DNA of 64,000 nt from a virus: IMG/VR virus record IMGVR_UViG_3300042887_002430, positions 28,483 through 92,482 of that record. One strand, 5' to 3'. Shown here one piece after another: positions 15,673 to 23,220 of the stretch. The notes under the pieces are model-generated. The model worked only from the letters and a program-made list of their open reading frames with translations, was not told where the DNA came from and did no database searches. The number at the start of each line of letters is the position of its first letter. Positions within the stretch are counted from its first letter, which is position 1. The position numbers were made by a program, and so were the translations under genes.

Positions 15673-16079
15673 TGTTTATTAATACCTTTCCAGTACCCTA
15701 GCTTATTATCAAATACCAATTCTTCTGGTGCATAGAATTCACCCTCTGCACCAGTCACTTCTAAATCTCTAGGGTCTACAATAATCTTCATTATTGTATT
15801 ATTCTTTCCAAATTTTGGTTCAGAATGTTGTTTAGTAGATTTATCTGTTGGACCAAACCATGCACCCTTATTAAATCTTCCTAATAATTTAATATTTTCT
15901 GCATTATCTTTGGATGTTCCATGATATACAATAATAGTAGCATCACCAACTTTCTTTTCAACTTTTGAACCACGTTGTTTAGCTTCTTTAACAAAATCTT
16001 CCATAGCATTATATCGTTCAATATAATCTTGACGGTAATTGAAATTCTCTTTTAATGGTTTAATTTCTGATAGTTTCAT
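15669..16079 (-). CDS. ADP-ribosyltransferase-like protein with capsid-targeting-like N-terminus
   Basis: The 136-residue protein begins MKLSEIKPLKE, ending in L-K-E, the type of site cut by T4 prohead protease. IIVYHGTS resembles the first motif of ADP-ribosyltransferase folds (His-Gly-Thr). GAWFGP and the acidic segment GEFYAPEELVF could supply the later aromatic and Glu motifs. T4 packages the ADP-ribosyltransferase Alt in the same way. It is last in a seven-gene minus-strand run sharing this N-terminus. The fold call is moderate; the packaged role is inference. Confidence 0.5.
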   Translation of the reverse strand: MKLSEIKPLKENFNYRQDYIERYNAMEDFVKEAKQRGSKVEKKVGDATIIVYHGTSKDNAENIKLLGRFNKGAWFGPTDKSTKQHSEPKFGKNNTIMKIIVDPRDLEVTGAEGEFYAPEELVFDNKLGYWKGINKH

Positions 16080-16081
16080 AA

Positions 16082-16918
16082 TTATCTAAATTTTGATTGG
16101 GTTAATCTAATATTACCATCTTTATCTACATATGCATGGGCATACATTTTATCTGCACCGTGTTTATAAAAATCTACTGTAGTGGCATCTAATCCATAAT
16201 CCCATAAGTATAAACGATTATTAAACTTGCACCAATTTCTAGCGGTTGTTAAATCACCAATAGTCAATCCCGCATTTTGCATCAATTCTGTTAAGTATAA
16301 AAAATTTTCATTCTGTTCGTCATCCTGTTTACCTGCACGATATACTGTAGATGCTGCATCATGTAAATAATCTACTATATTACGAAATCGTCCACGATAA
16401 TATAAATCTGCATTGGTAAATTCATTAAAAATATCACCAAACTCTTCTTTGAACATTTTTTTAAATTCACCAGGCTTGATAGGTTCAGCAAGTGGCATTT
16501 GTATCCAGTTAGATAATGAAATATTATCAAAATGAATATCTTTATTTCTTGCACTAGTATCTAAAATAGGCAATAAAAATCTACCACTTTCCCAATGGGA
16601 ATAATTATAAAAATGTTCAATCTCTGCACGATTTTGAGCAATACCTTTACCATTTAATGCTAATTTAAATACGGTTTGTACCATACCCGATGTTGGTAAA
16701 TTATATTCCGATAATACATGATGGTCTAACATGGATGCATCTATAGCTACTTTAAAAACAATTCTCGATGACCCTTTACCAACCCGTTCACCAAATTCTT
16801 CAAATTTTTTAATAATAGCCACAGATGAATATTTTCCTGCCCGACTATCTAATGAACGTGCCTCAATTTCGGGAGGTAATGGAGCTTCAAATAATGGTAA
16901 TACTTCTTTTAGTTTCAT
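16082..16918 (-). CDS. Kinase-fold protein A with capsid-targeting-like N-terminus
   Basis: This 278-residue protein is paralogous to its neighbour at 16921-17757. After MKLKEVLPLFE (ends L-F-E) come protein-kinase-like landmarks: a glycine loop VGKGSSRIVF (46-55), a lysine in VFKLA (Lys85) followed by AQNRAEI (Glu99), a hinge-like SNWIQMPL (136-143), GDLTTARN as a degenerate catalytic loop (221-228), and LWDYG in place of DFG (Asp240). The layout fits an ATP-binding kinase or kinase-like fold. Whether it is active is uncertain because the HRD motif is not preserved. If packaged, it could modify host proteins right after injection. Confidence 0.55.
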   Translation of the reverse strand: MKLKEVLPLFEAPLPPEIEARSLDSRAGKYSSVAIIKKFEEFGERVGKGSSRIVFKVAIDASMLDHHVLSEYNLPTSGMVQTVFKLALNGKGIAQNRAEIEHFYNYSHWESGRFLLPILDTSARNKDIHFDNISLSNWIQMPLAEPIKPGEFKKMFKEEFGDIFNEFTNADLYYRGRFRNIVDYLHDAASTVYRAGKQDDEQNENFLYLTELMQNAGLTIGDLTTARNWCKFNNRLYLWDYGLDATTVDFYKHGADKMYAHAYVDKDGNIRLTQSKFR

Positions 16919-16920
16919 AC

Positions 16921-17757
16921 TTATGCCTTATATCGTTTTAGTGTAGGTGATAATTTCAATGTTATATTACCATCCTTATCCACCTTAGCAGTTGCCTTTT
17001 TAAATTTATTATATAGTTCATGGGTAGTAACATCAAAACCATAATCTAACAAATATAATCTATTGTTAAATAATCCCCAACTACTATTCTTAAAAATATC
17101 CCCAAACCCTAATTTCACGGTATCAATCATATCCATTAATGTATGAAAATTATGAGCTTGTAATCCTGTTGCTACACCATTCTTAACAGCATTATCTCTA
17201 ATCTCTTTCAATGCATCATGTAATTCCGCACGAGTTTTTATTTTAATATTAGATAAATCATCAAAGACCATACCAAATTCTGCTTCAAATATTCCTTTAA
17301 ATTCCAATGGTTTAATTCTTTTTACCATTGGTAATTGTATCCAATGTGACAATGGTTCATCATCTAAGGTAATATTCTTAGTTCTTGCACTAGTATCTAA
17401 TATAGGTAAGATATACCTTGCAAAATCATGAGATTTATATTTTTTAAATGTATTGATTTCTGCTTTATTCTGTGCAATACCATTAGCATTAGTAGCTACT
17501 TTAAAAACAGTATCTATTTTTCCAGATGTTGGGAAACCATAATGTGATAATATAGAAGTATCTAATAATTCTGCATCAATACTAACACTAAATGCTGCTC
17601 TTGACGAACCTTGACCTACCTTAACTCCACCAATTTTTGTAAATCTATACATTAAACTAGGTGAGGAATATGCACCAGGTTTAGGTTCTAAATATGATGG
17701 GTCAACATCTGGCGGTAATGGTGCTTCCAATAATGGTTTTAATTCTTGTAATTTCAT
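16921..17757 (-). CDS. Kinase-fold protein B with capsid-targeting-like N-terminus
   Basis: Paralogue of the preceding protein, same length (278 aa) and same order of motifs: MKLQELKPLLE, GQGSSRAAF (48-56), VFKVA (Lys86), AQNKAEI (Glu100), LSHWIQLP, FGDIFKNSSW, and LLDYG (Asp238). The repeated conservation of the Gly loop, Lys, Glu, Asp and DYG in two diverged copies argues that nucleotide binding is under selection. The gene was probably duplicated in tandem. It overlaps the next upstream gene by four bases. Confidence 0.55.
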   Translation of the reverse strand: MKLQELKPLLEAPLPPDVDPSYLEPKPGAYSSPSLMYRFTKIGGVKVGQGSSRAAFSVSIDAELLDTSILSHYGFPTSGKIDTVFKVATNANGIAQNKAEINTFKKYKSHDFARYILPILDTSARTKNITLDDEPLSHWIQLPMVKRIKPLEFKGIFEAEFGMVFDDLSNIKIKTRAELHDALKEIRDNAVKNGVATGLQAHNFHTLMDMIDTVKLGFGDIFKNSSWGLFNNRLYLLDYGFDVTTHELYNKFKKATAKVDKDGNITLKLSPTLKRYKA

Positions 17758-18122
17758 GATATGCCATTCTTAAAAATGTTATTTAAGTAATTAGAATCCA
17801 TATTTAAACCATTGTGTATTAATACATTACCTACAAACGTAGAACAATTTTCAGCATTAACGTTATTTACTGATGGTACTAATACTGGTTTAGATAGATT
17901 TATAATTTTTAATTGTTGTGGTGGGAAATTAGAATCTTCGGTAATGCTATTAGTAATATAAACCCCATCACCATGTTTATGTCCAGACATTTGTAATTGT
18001 TTACCACTATCAATAATAAATCCAACATGGTCATAATACCACAATTTCGGACATGAAGTAGAACGTGCAAAAAATATTGAATTAGATTTATATTCTTTAG
18101 ACAATAATTCTCTTAATAGCAT
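17754..18122 (-). CDS. Permuted papain-like (NlpC/P60-type) protein candidate
   Basis: In this 122-residue protein YYDHVGFIID is followed by ENCSTFVGNVL. A His in a strand before a Cys at a helix start is the order found in circularly permuted NlpC/P60 enzymes (YiiX/LRAT type). Members are amidases, thioesterases or acyltransferases. The N-terminus MLLRELLSKE is a variant of the MKL peptide of its neighbours and also ends in L-x-x-E/L-S-K-E. Assignment is tentative. Confidence 0.4.
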   Translation of the reverse strand: MLLRELLSKEYKSNSIFFARSTSCPKLWYYDHVGFIIDSGKQLQMSGHKHGDGVYITNSITEDSNFPPQQLKIINLSKPVLVPSVNNVNAENCSTFVGNVLIHNGLNMDSNYLNNIFKNGIS

Positions 18123-18123
18123 A

Positions 18124-18633
18124 TTAATCCCATCTCAATATTCTTAATTGTGTTAATTTATCAGCCAATGCTATTAAATGTTTGCATCCACCTAATGATT
18201 TGTTAGGATTAACCGGTGGTCTATTAGTCTTTTTAATATATGGAGGGGGAGGAGTTCCTTCTAAACTATTGTTGTTAAAGTGAAATGTTGCAAATCTATA
18301 ATAAAAATCTAAACAATCACAGGATAAATGAATATCATTATGTCTAGCATTCAATGGAATAATATTATGAATTTCATTATCATCACATTTAATAGCTATG
18401 CCACCATCATCTACATACTGAACATCATCAAATTGAATATCAGTTTTATAATGTTGACCACCACTACTCTGTGTATCTGCCTCAACCTTTAAATTATTGG
18501 TTTGGGTATATGGAGTGAATTTAAGACCACGTGCATTAACAGTATTTGTAATATGCTGACGTTTCTTAGTTGTTGGGAAACCAGTAATATTATTCTGGTT
18601 AACTTGGCTGACGGTAATCTCTGATAATAGCAT
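18124..18633 (-). CDS. SWIM-type zinc-finger-like phage protein
   Basis: The 169-residue protein has SCDCLDFYYRF (about 104-114) and GGCKHLIALADKL (about 147-159), giving C-x-C...C-x-H, the SWIM metal-binding pattern. Between them lies a proline-rich loop ending NPNKSLGG. SWIM domains bind DNA or proteins. The N-terminus MLLSEITVSQ resembles the MKL peptides of the cluster, though the L-x-E comes early (L-S-E). A late promoter TATAAATAG lies 30 bases upstream. Confidence 0.5.
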   Translation of the reverse strand: MLLSEITVSQVNQNNITGFPTTKKRQHITNTVNARGLKFTPYTQTNNLKVEADTQSSGGQHYKTDIQFDDVQYVDDGGIAIKCDDNEIHNIIPLNARHNDIHLSCDCLDFYYRFATFHFNNNSLEGTPPPPYIKKTNRPPVNPNKSLGGCKHLIALADKLTQLRILRWD

Positions 18634-18661
18634 AAAAATTCTTATATGATTTTTAAATCTA

Positions 18662-18670
18662 CTATTTATA
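18662..18670 (-). promoter_or_regulatory. Late promoter TATAAATAG, minus strand
   Basis: A perfect T4-type late element on the minus strand, about 30 bases before the SWIM-like gene at 18633. It probably drives the five genes down to 15669. Confidence 0.6.
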
Positions 18671-18673
18671 AAA

Positions 18674-18714
18674 ATACCCTCCTAATGATTGATTTTTAAT
18701 CATTAGGAGGGTAT
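18674..18714 (-). terminator. Strong hairpin terminator
   Basis: A 16-base arm ATACCCTCCTAATGAT (18674-18689) pairs perfectly with 18699-18714. It ends the 107-aa gene transcript directly before the late promoter of the next operon. Confidence 0.75.
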
Positions 18715-18725
18715 AAAAGAATATC

Positions 18726-19049
18726 TTAGTGTGTCAGGTGACTTACATGTGCTAAATGACCTGATGGATGTTCTTCTGCATTATCACCATGTTTAATAAC
18801 AATAGAATCATAATCATCCATCGTTAATTTTTCAGAATGTAATTTCAATGCATTCTCGGTAATTTTATGCAAATCCATATCAGATGCTGCTTCTTCTTTA
18901 GCATATTCTAATAATCTAATAAACAATGGAATATCCAATGTTAATGTGTCTTCAGGATTTCCAGGAACATCACCATGTGATGGTGGCATATCATGTCGGG
19001 TATCAGCACCATCCATTTCAAAGGATGATAAAACTTCACATAATTTCAT
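18726..19049 (-). CDS. Conserved T4-type phage protein, 107 aa, MKL-type N-terminus
   Basis: It begins MKLCEVLSSFE (ends S-F-E). The middle block IPLFIRLLEYAKEEA...MDLHKI with LTMDDYDSIV is a pattern I associate with hypothetical proteins in many T4-superfamily genomes; the function is unknown to me. The segment is helical and acidic, with a His-rich C-terminus (HLAHVSHLTH). The size, acidity and helicity would suit an internal head or core protein. Confidence 0.55.
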   Translation of the reverse strand: MKLCEVLSSFEMDGADTRHDMPPSHGDVPGNPEDTLTLDIPLFIRLLEYAKEEAASDMDLHKITENALKLHSEKLTMDDYDSIVIKHGDNAEEHPSGHLAHVSHLTH

Positions 19050-19076
19050 AATTGTTGACCTATATTGTAGAATGGT

Positions 19077-19085
19077 TATATTTAG
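19077..19085 (-). promoter_or_regulatory. Possible late promoter (CTAAATATA), minus strand
   Basis: CTAAATATA on the minus strand lies about 28 bases before the 107-aa gene. It has the AAATA core but not the full TATAAATA. Confidence 0.3.
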
Positions 19086-19090
19086 TACAA

Positions 19091-19546
19091 TTATTTAGCA
19101 ATACTGGGATTAATGTCAAATGTTTTAGGGTGTAAATCCTCACTACGCCCCGTATAATTTCTAGGATTCATCAATACATTACTATTTAATAATCGTTCAA
19201 CCGCCTTTCTAGTATCTGAAGATTGTATATTAATAGTAATAGTTCTAATACCATGAATATATAATTCTCTAATTAAATCTTTAAAGAATCCTCGTCTTTT
19301 AAATTTATATTCATCAGCAGAATATTTAAATTCGGATGGTACACTATTCATACCAATGATTCTAGCATTATCATCAACTATTTCGCCATAGGCTTTACCA
19401 CCAATAATATCAGAATATTTAAAACCAGTATAGGAAACATCTTTAACAACATCATCTCCAATGTCATCATCATATTCTTTTACCTTTTTAGTTTCTTTAG
19501 CTACAATAAATGATTCATCCAATGATTTAATTTCTAATAATTTCAT
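19091..19546 (-). CDS. Acetyltransferase-like protein with MKL-type N-terminus
   Basis: The 151-residue protein begins MKLLEIKSLDE (ends L-D-E). FKRRGFFKDLIRELYIHG followed by ITINIQSSDTRKAVE and LLNSNV resembles the GNAT acetyl-CoA loop, helix, strand and C-terminal helix. The match is weak because the Q/RxxGxG loop reads KRRGFF. The gene ends the MKL-peptide cluster on its upstream side and starts 3 bases after the RuvC-like gene. Confidence 0.4.
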   Translation of the reverse strand: MKLLEIKSLDESFIVAKETKKVKEYDDDIGDDVVKDVSYTGFKYSDIIGGKAYGEIVDDNARIIGMNSVPSEFKYSADEYKFKRRGFFKDLIRELYIHGIRTITINIQSSDTRKAVERLLNSNVLMNPRNYTGRSEDLHPKTFDINPSIAK

Positions 19547-19548
19547 AA

Positions 19549-20052
19549 TTATTCCACAATAGTTAGTTGATTATATTTAGCTATCCAATAGGCATCAACA
19601 ATATCATATAATCCACTAGATACTTTATATTTTGATTTAAATAATACTTTAACATCTTCCGGCAATGCAGCAAACATCATAGGCTTAGTTACTTTTGCCT
19701 TAGCACTGCCGCCACTACCAGTGGCGAATTTTTTAACAGTCTTAGGAGATATAATAGTAATATCACCAATCTTTAATTCATATTTAAACTTATTAATAAT
19801 AACATATTGTAATCCTGCCAAATTTCTAATAGCATTACCATTATTGCCAAATGATAAACCTTCCATAGATAATTTAACATTTTCATGATTATTATATATT
19901 TCTTCTAATTTATTAATGATGATATGCACCCTATCATGATTATCTCCATCCTCTGGATTTGTCTTAATAACGCCAAAATCTATAATATTGTCTTTATTTA
20001 AAATACAATATCCACTACTGGTAAACGATTGGTCTAATCCAAAATAAATCAT
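19549..20052 (-). CDS. RuvC-like Holliday junction resolvase
   Basis: The 167 residues show the RuvC RNase H-fold acids: Asp in YFGLDQSFTSSGY (about 6), Glu in SMEGLSFGNNG (about 64), and the C-terminal pair in YDIVDAYWIAKY (about 149-153). GGSAKAKVTKPMM is the loop usual before the last helix. Such enzymes cut branched DNA, needed before packaging; T4 itself uses the unrelated gp49. It begins with a late-type element (GTAAATAG at 20085-20092) upstream, which fits a role late in infection. Confidence 0.75.
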   Translation of the reverse strand: MIYFGLDQSFTSSGYCILNKDNIIDFGVIKTNPEDGDNHDRVHIIINKLEEIYNNHENVKLSMEGLSFGNNGNAIRNLAGLQYVIINKFKYELKIGDITIISPKTVKKFATGSGGSAKAKVTKPMMFAALPEDVKVLFKSKYKVSSGLYDIVDAYWIAKYNQLTIVE

Positions 20053-20084
20053 TTAATAATCCCAAATATTAATAATAGTAAGGA

Positions 20085-20092
20085 CTATTTAC
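20085..20092 (-). promoter_or_regulatory. Possible late promoter (GTAAATAG), minus strand
   Basis: Minus-strand GTAAATAG, close to the TATAAATA consensus, 33 bases before the resolvase start and immediately downstream of the gp46 terminator. Confidence 0.35.
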
Positions 20093-20093
20093 A

Positions 20094-20121
20094 AAAAAAG
20101 CCACCTTACGGTGGCTTTTTA
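20094..20121. terminator. Bidirectional hairpin terminator after gp46-like gene
   Basis: AAAAAAAGCCACC (to 20105) pairs with GGTGGCTTTTT (20110-20120) around TTAC. Its T-run on the minus strand makes it the terminator of the gp47/gp46 operon. Confidence 0.75.
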
Positions 20122-20128
20122 TTATGAT

Positions 20129-21886
20129 TTAATTATAAGTAATCTTACTAAAATCATTTTCGGTAGAGATATACATAACTTTTTCAAACATATCAATGGT
20201 TTCCGAACGATGGGATATTAAAAATAAGGACATCTCATCTTCACTAGCCTTCATCTTTAATAATTTGATGGCATCCGATACACTATTGGTATCTAAACTA
20301 GTATCCAAAATCTCATCCATGATACATAGATTAATAGGTGATGACATCTTCTGTCTAATATCTCTAAATGCAAATATTAATCCTAATGATATCTTACCTC
20401 TTTGACCATTAGATAAATTGGAGAATTTGATGTTTCTTCCTAAGTATCTAATATCGGCTGTCATATTAGCATTAAATTCTACCATATACGGCATTCTCAT
20501 ATCCTGCAAATACTTTTGTAATCTACTATTCAGATACTTCAAATTACTATCTAACAGATTCTTACGGATGAAAGAATCCTTCTTAGTCAATAACTTAACT
20601 AAGAATTCCTGATGATATAGGATATTTCTCAATTTATCTAATCCTTTATAATCAATAGGTTCTAATTTCATATCTTCTAATTCTGCTAATTGTTCCAAAT
20701 AAACATTTTTAGAATTATGTAATTCTTCAATTTTTTGCTTAATATTTTCTGAACGATTCTTAATATTAATCAATTCTTCAATATCATCTACCGTGATACT
20801 AGCCAATAATGAATCATGTTCTTCTTGACGTTTAACCATTTCATCATCTAATACCTGTAATTGTTCAATAGTTTCCGTTAAGGTTTTATCACATTCTTCA
20901 ATAACGGTTACACAATTTTGGATATCATCTTCATTGTGATAATGTTGTTTGCATCGTGGACAGATGCTTTTTTGTAAACTATCTAATTCTTGTTCGGTCT
21001 TTTGTTTCAACCTTACAATTTTATCCTTAGTATTAGACATGGATGATGCATCTGATTTCAGTGTTCTAATTTCGCCACGGACAACATTAGCCATTGATAA
21101 ATACTTTTTTTCTTCATCAACATTAACACCATCAATCTTACCCAATTCTTTTTTATAATTAAGAATTGTTTTTTGAACCTCATCATTATGAGTTTCCGAT
21201 TTTCTTCTAATATTGGCAATATGATTATCTAATCTTTCCTGTTCTTGAATAATCCTATTCGTTTCAAATTCTTGTTTATCAACATGTTTCTTAGTTTCAC
21301 TAATCGATGCTTTTAAGGAAACTGCCTTTTCATTAAGGATATGTAAATCAAACAATCTTTCAATAAATCCTTGTTGGGAGACACCATTAGTAGCAGTTAC
21401 CGGCAAATCTAAAAAATCTGTATTGGTGGCCAGAATTAATACCATCTGAATAAACATATCATAACTAATCCCCAATATATCAACAATCAGTTGGTCTGTA
21501 TTCTTAATGCTATCTAATGATACATTATGATGCTTCTCAAATACTCCTTCATCATTATTATGGAATAATTGTACATAATTGCCATCCGCCCCAGGTTTCA
21601 TCTTTCTACATCTAACAACCTTATAATATCCTGCCTCTTTTTTATGGAAGGTAACACTAACCTCCATTTGTTTAGCATTGATATTATTGATTAAATCATC
21701 TGCTGTAGTACCAGTATTCAATGCTTTATTATATAATGCATAGACTACCGCTGCCGCAATAGTGGTCTTTCCTGTACCGTTTTGACCCTGTATTAATATT
21801 ACATCACTATGGTTTAAACTTAATTCGGTAGCAACATTTCCATAGGATAAGAAGTTTCTTAATGTTAATTTTTCAAATGTTATCAT
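20129..21886 (-). CDS. Recombination endonuclease subunit, SbcC/Rad50-type ATPase (gp46-like)
   Basis: With the gp47-like nuclease it processes DNA ends for recombination-dependent replication. The 585-residue protein has the Walker A motif LIQGQNGTGKTTIAAAVVYA near residue 30-45, two coiled-coil arms around a zinc hook CPRC (about 313-316), the signature region FSNLSNGQRGKISLGL and the Walker B LCIMDEILDTSLD. The ATG at 21886 (MITFEKLTLRNFLSYG) is chosen because Rad50-type proteins start like this; an ATG at 21946 would add 20 unrelated residues. Confidence 0.9.
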   Translation of the reverse strand: MITFEKLTLRNFLSYGNVATELSLNHSDVILIQGQNGTGKTTIAAAVVYALYNKALNTGTTADDLINNINAKQMEVSVTFHKKEAGYYKVVRCRKMKPGADGNYVQLFHNNDEGVFEKHHNVSLDSIKNTDQLIVDILGISYDMFIQMVLILATNTDFLDLPVTATNGVSQQGFIERLFDLHILNEKAVSLKASISETKKHVDKQEFETNRIIQEQERLDNHIANIRRKSETHNDEVQKTILNYKKELGKIDGVNVDEEKKYLSMANVVRGEIRTLKSDASSMSNTKDKIVRLKQKTEQELDSLQKSICPRCKQHYHNEDDIQNCVTVIEECDKTLTETIEQLQVLDDEMVKRQEEHDSLLASITVDDIEELINIKNRSENIKQKIEELHNSKNVYLEQLAELEDMKLEPIDYKGLDKLRNILYHQEFLVKLLTKKDSFIRKNLLDSNLKYLNSRLQKYLQDMRMPYMVEFNANMTADIRYLGRNIKFSNLSNGQRGKISLGLIFAFRDIRQKMSSPINLCIMDEILDTSLDTNSVSDAIKLLKMKASEDEMSLFLISHRSETIDMFEKVMYISTENDFSKITYN

Positions 21887-21919
21887 AATTTTTTGATTTT
21901 CAATGTTAAAGAGGTTGAT

Positions 21920-21946
21920 GGTATAATATTCATATTCGAATGTCAA
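21920..21946 (-). promoter_or_regulatory. Early promoter candidate for the gp46-like gene
   Basis: Minus strand: TTGACA (21946-21941) with TATACC (21925-21920), 15-base spacer. The -35 is perfect, the -10 moderate. Confidence 0.45.
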
Positions 21947-21973
21947 TAATATAAATGTATAAATAGATTCACA

Positions 21974-22002
21974 AACCCCTATGACCTTTGGTCATAGGGG
22001 TT
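21974..22002. terminator. Hairpin between gp47-like and gp46-like genes
   Basis: AACCCCTATGACC (21974-21986) pairs perfectly with GGTCATAGGGGTT (21990-22002) around TTT. The T-tract on the minus strand is short, so termination may be partial. Confidence 0.6.
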
Positions 22003-22008
22003 ATATTA

Positions 22009-23031
22009 TTATAATTCTCCGTACAATTTTACCAATAATTTATTATTGACTTTATCACCTTCAATCTTTTTTAGCATATCAATAATCGCATCATTGATAG
22101 ATATGATAGAAGTATCATCAATTTGTTCAATATCATCAAAGACATAATTGATAGGTGGTTCTTCAATAGCTAGGGTAATAAGACCAAAATCATTTTGTAT
22201 ACGATTTTTAAATTCCATCAATTCTGAATAGTCCATTGCAATATCTGAAATTATTTTACAATTACAATTTTCAGGAATGGTTACTTTCTTATCGAGAACA
22301 TCTGAAAGATTGACTTTCATATATCGTGGACTATCGTCCCAATCATAAAATGATAATTTGTCAGTATCTAATTCATGGATAGCAAATCCTTTATTGGTAT
22401 CAGTTTCTGAAAAATCCATGGAGAATATATTACCAATATAATCAACGTTTCCTAATCTTTGCCGTTTATGAAAATGTCCTGATAGGATTCGTTGAAATTT
22501 GGCATATTTTTTATGGTCGGGACCACCTTCAAATTTATTATCGGCACCTGTTACAACAAAACCATTAAATTCTAAATGACCATACCAATAGGCTGCATCA
22601 TATTTAAGAATGGTTTCATATTCATCATGCATTAGATATGGTGTTAATAGTACATCTTCTATAAAATCTGATGATAATGTAATTTCATCAATGATAGTAA
22701 CATTTGAAAATTCTTTGAACATTACTAGAGAATGGATAGAACGGTCACTTTTTCTATACATATCATGGTTGCCGGTTAGCATATAGATAGGAATATTAAG
22801 ATTATTAAGATTCTTAATAGCTCTACAAGCATAATTGATTGTAGAGATATTGATGGCATTGCGAGTTTCAAAGAAGTCACCTAAGATGACGATATGGTCT
22901 ACCTTATGTTTGATAGAGCCATCACAGGCATAATCAATAAAGTCATAACATTTTTGATTATGTTCATCACTATTGTTTTTTCTACCGAAATGTACATCTG
23001 TAAAGTGCAACCCTTTCTTTAATTTTTTCAT
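22009..23031 (-). CDS. Recombination endonuclease, SbcD/Mre11-type phosphoesterase (gp47-like)
   Basis: Metallophosphoesterase motifs are in order in 340 residues: HFTDVHFGRK (Asp/His), ILGDFFETRNAI, MLTGNHDMY (GNHD), and ILSGHFHKRQRLG (GHxH). These coordinate two metal ions for nuclease action in the Mre11/SbcD family. The start at 23031 (MKKLKKGLHFTDVHFG) has AGGATAAT just before it. It precedes the gp46-like ATPase, as in T4, and has its own early promoter. Confidence 0.9.
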   Translation of the reverse strand: MKKLKKGLHFTDVHFGRKNNSDEHNQKCYDFIDYACDGSIKHKVDHIVILGDFFETRNAINISTINYACRAIKNLNNLNIPIYMLTGNHDMYRKSDRSIHSLVMFKEFSNVTIIDEITLSSDFIEDVLLTPYLMHDEYETILKYDAAYWYGHLEFNGFVVTGADNKFEGGPDHKKYAKFQRILSGHFHKRQRLGNVDYIGNIFSMDFSETDTNKGFAIHELDTDKLSFYDWDDSPRYMKVNLSDVLDKKVTIPENCNCKIISDIAMDYSELMEFKNRIQNDFGLITLAIEEPPINYVFDDIEQIDDTSIISINDAIIDMLKKIEGDKVNNKLLVKLYGEL

Positions 23032-23064
23032 GATTATCCTGAAATTTTTCAAAATTGAATAGTC

Positions 23065-23093
23065 ATGATACGTGATACAAAAAAAAATTGCAA
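23065..23093 (-). promoter_or_regulatory. Early promoter for the gp47-like gene
   Basis: Minus strand: TTGCAA (23093-23088), 17-base spacer, TATCAT (23070-23065), 34 bases before the ATG. Confidence 0.55.
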
Positions 23094-23099
23094 TAAGTA

Positions 23100-23220
23100 T
23101 TGACAGTTTTATTTTTTATGGTAAACTGTTATTGTCAATTGGGTGGGAGTCCAATTGATGGGAGATAGTAATGTTGTAAAATAACCCACTATATTAATAT
23201 GATATGGTGGGTTTCTTATT
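23100..23220 (+). ncRNA. Possible small RNA or operator in the gp55-gp47 gap
   Basis: Plus strand: TTGACA (23100-23105), 16-base spacer, TAAACT, then a hairpin CAATTGG/CCAATTG (23136-23142/23151-23157) and a terminator stem at 23183-23195/23201-23213 with TTTCTTATTTT. No gene fits inside. The same DNA also forms a broad inverted repeat (TTGACAGTTT against AAACTGT...TTGTCAA), so an operator for the divergent promoter is an alternative. The terminator also serves the gp55-like gene on the other strand. Confidence 0.3.
23183..23219. terminator. Bidirectional terminator after the gp55-like gene
   Basis: AACCCACTATAT and ATATGGTGGGTT form a long stem; T-rich tracts lie on both sides, so it can end the gp55-like transcript (minus) and any plus-strand RNA. 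Confidence 0.65.

Noticed and set aside
21957-21964. TATAAATA on the plus strand
   Set aside because: It points into the antisense of the gp47-like gene and has no plus-strand gene after it.
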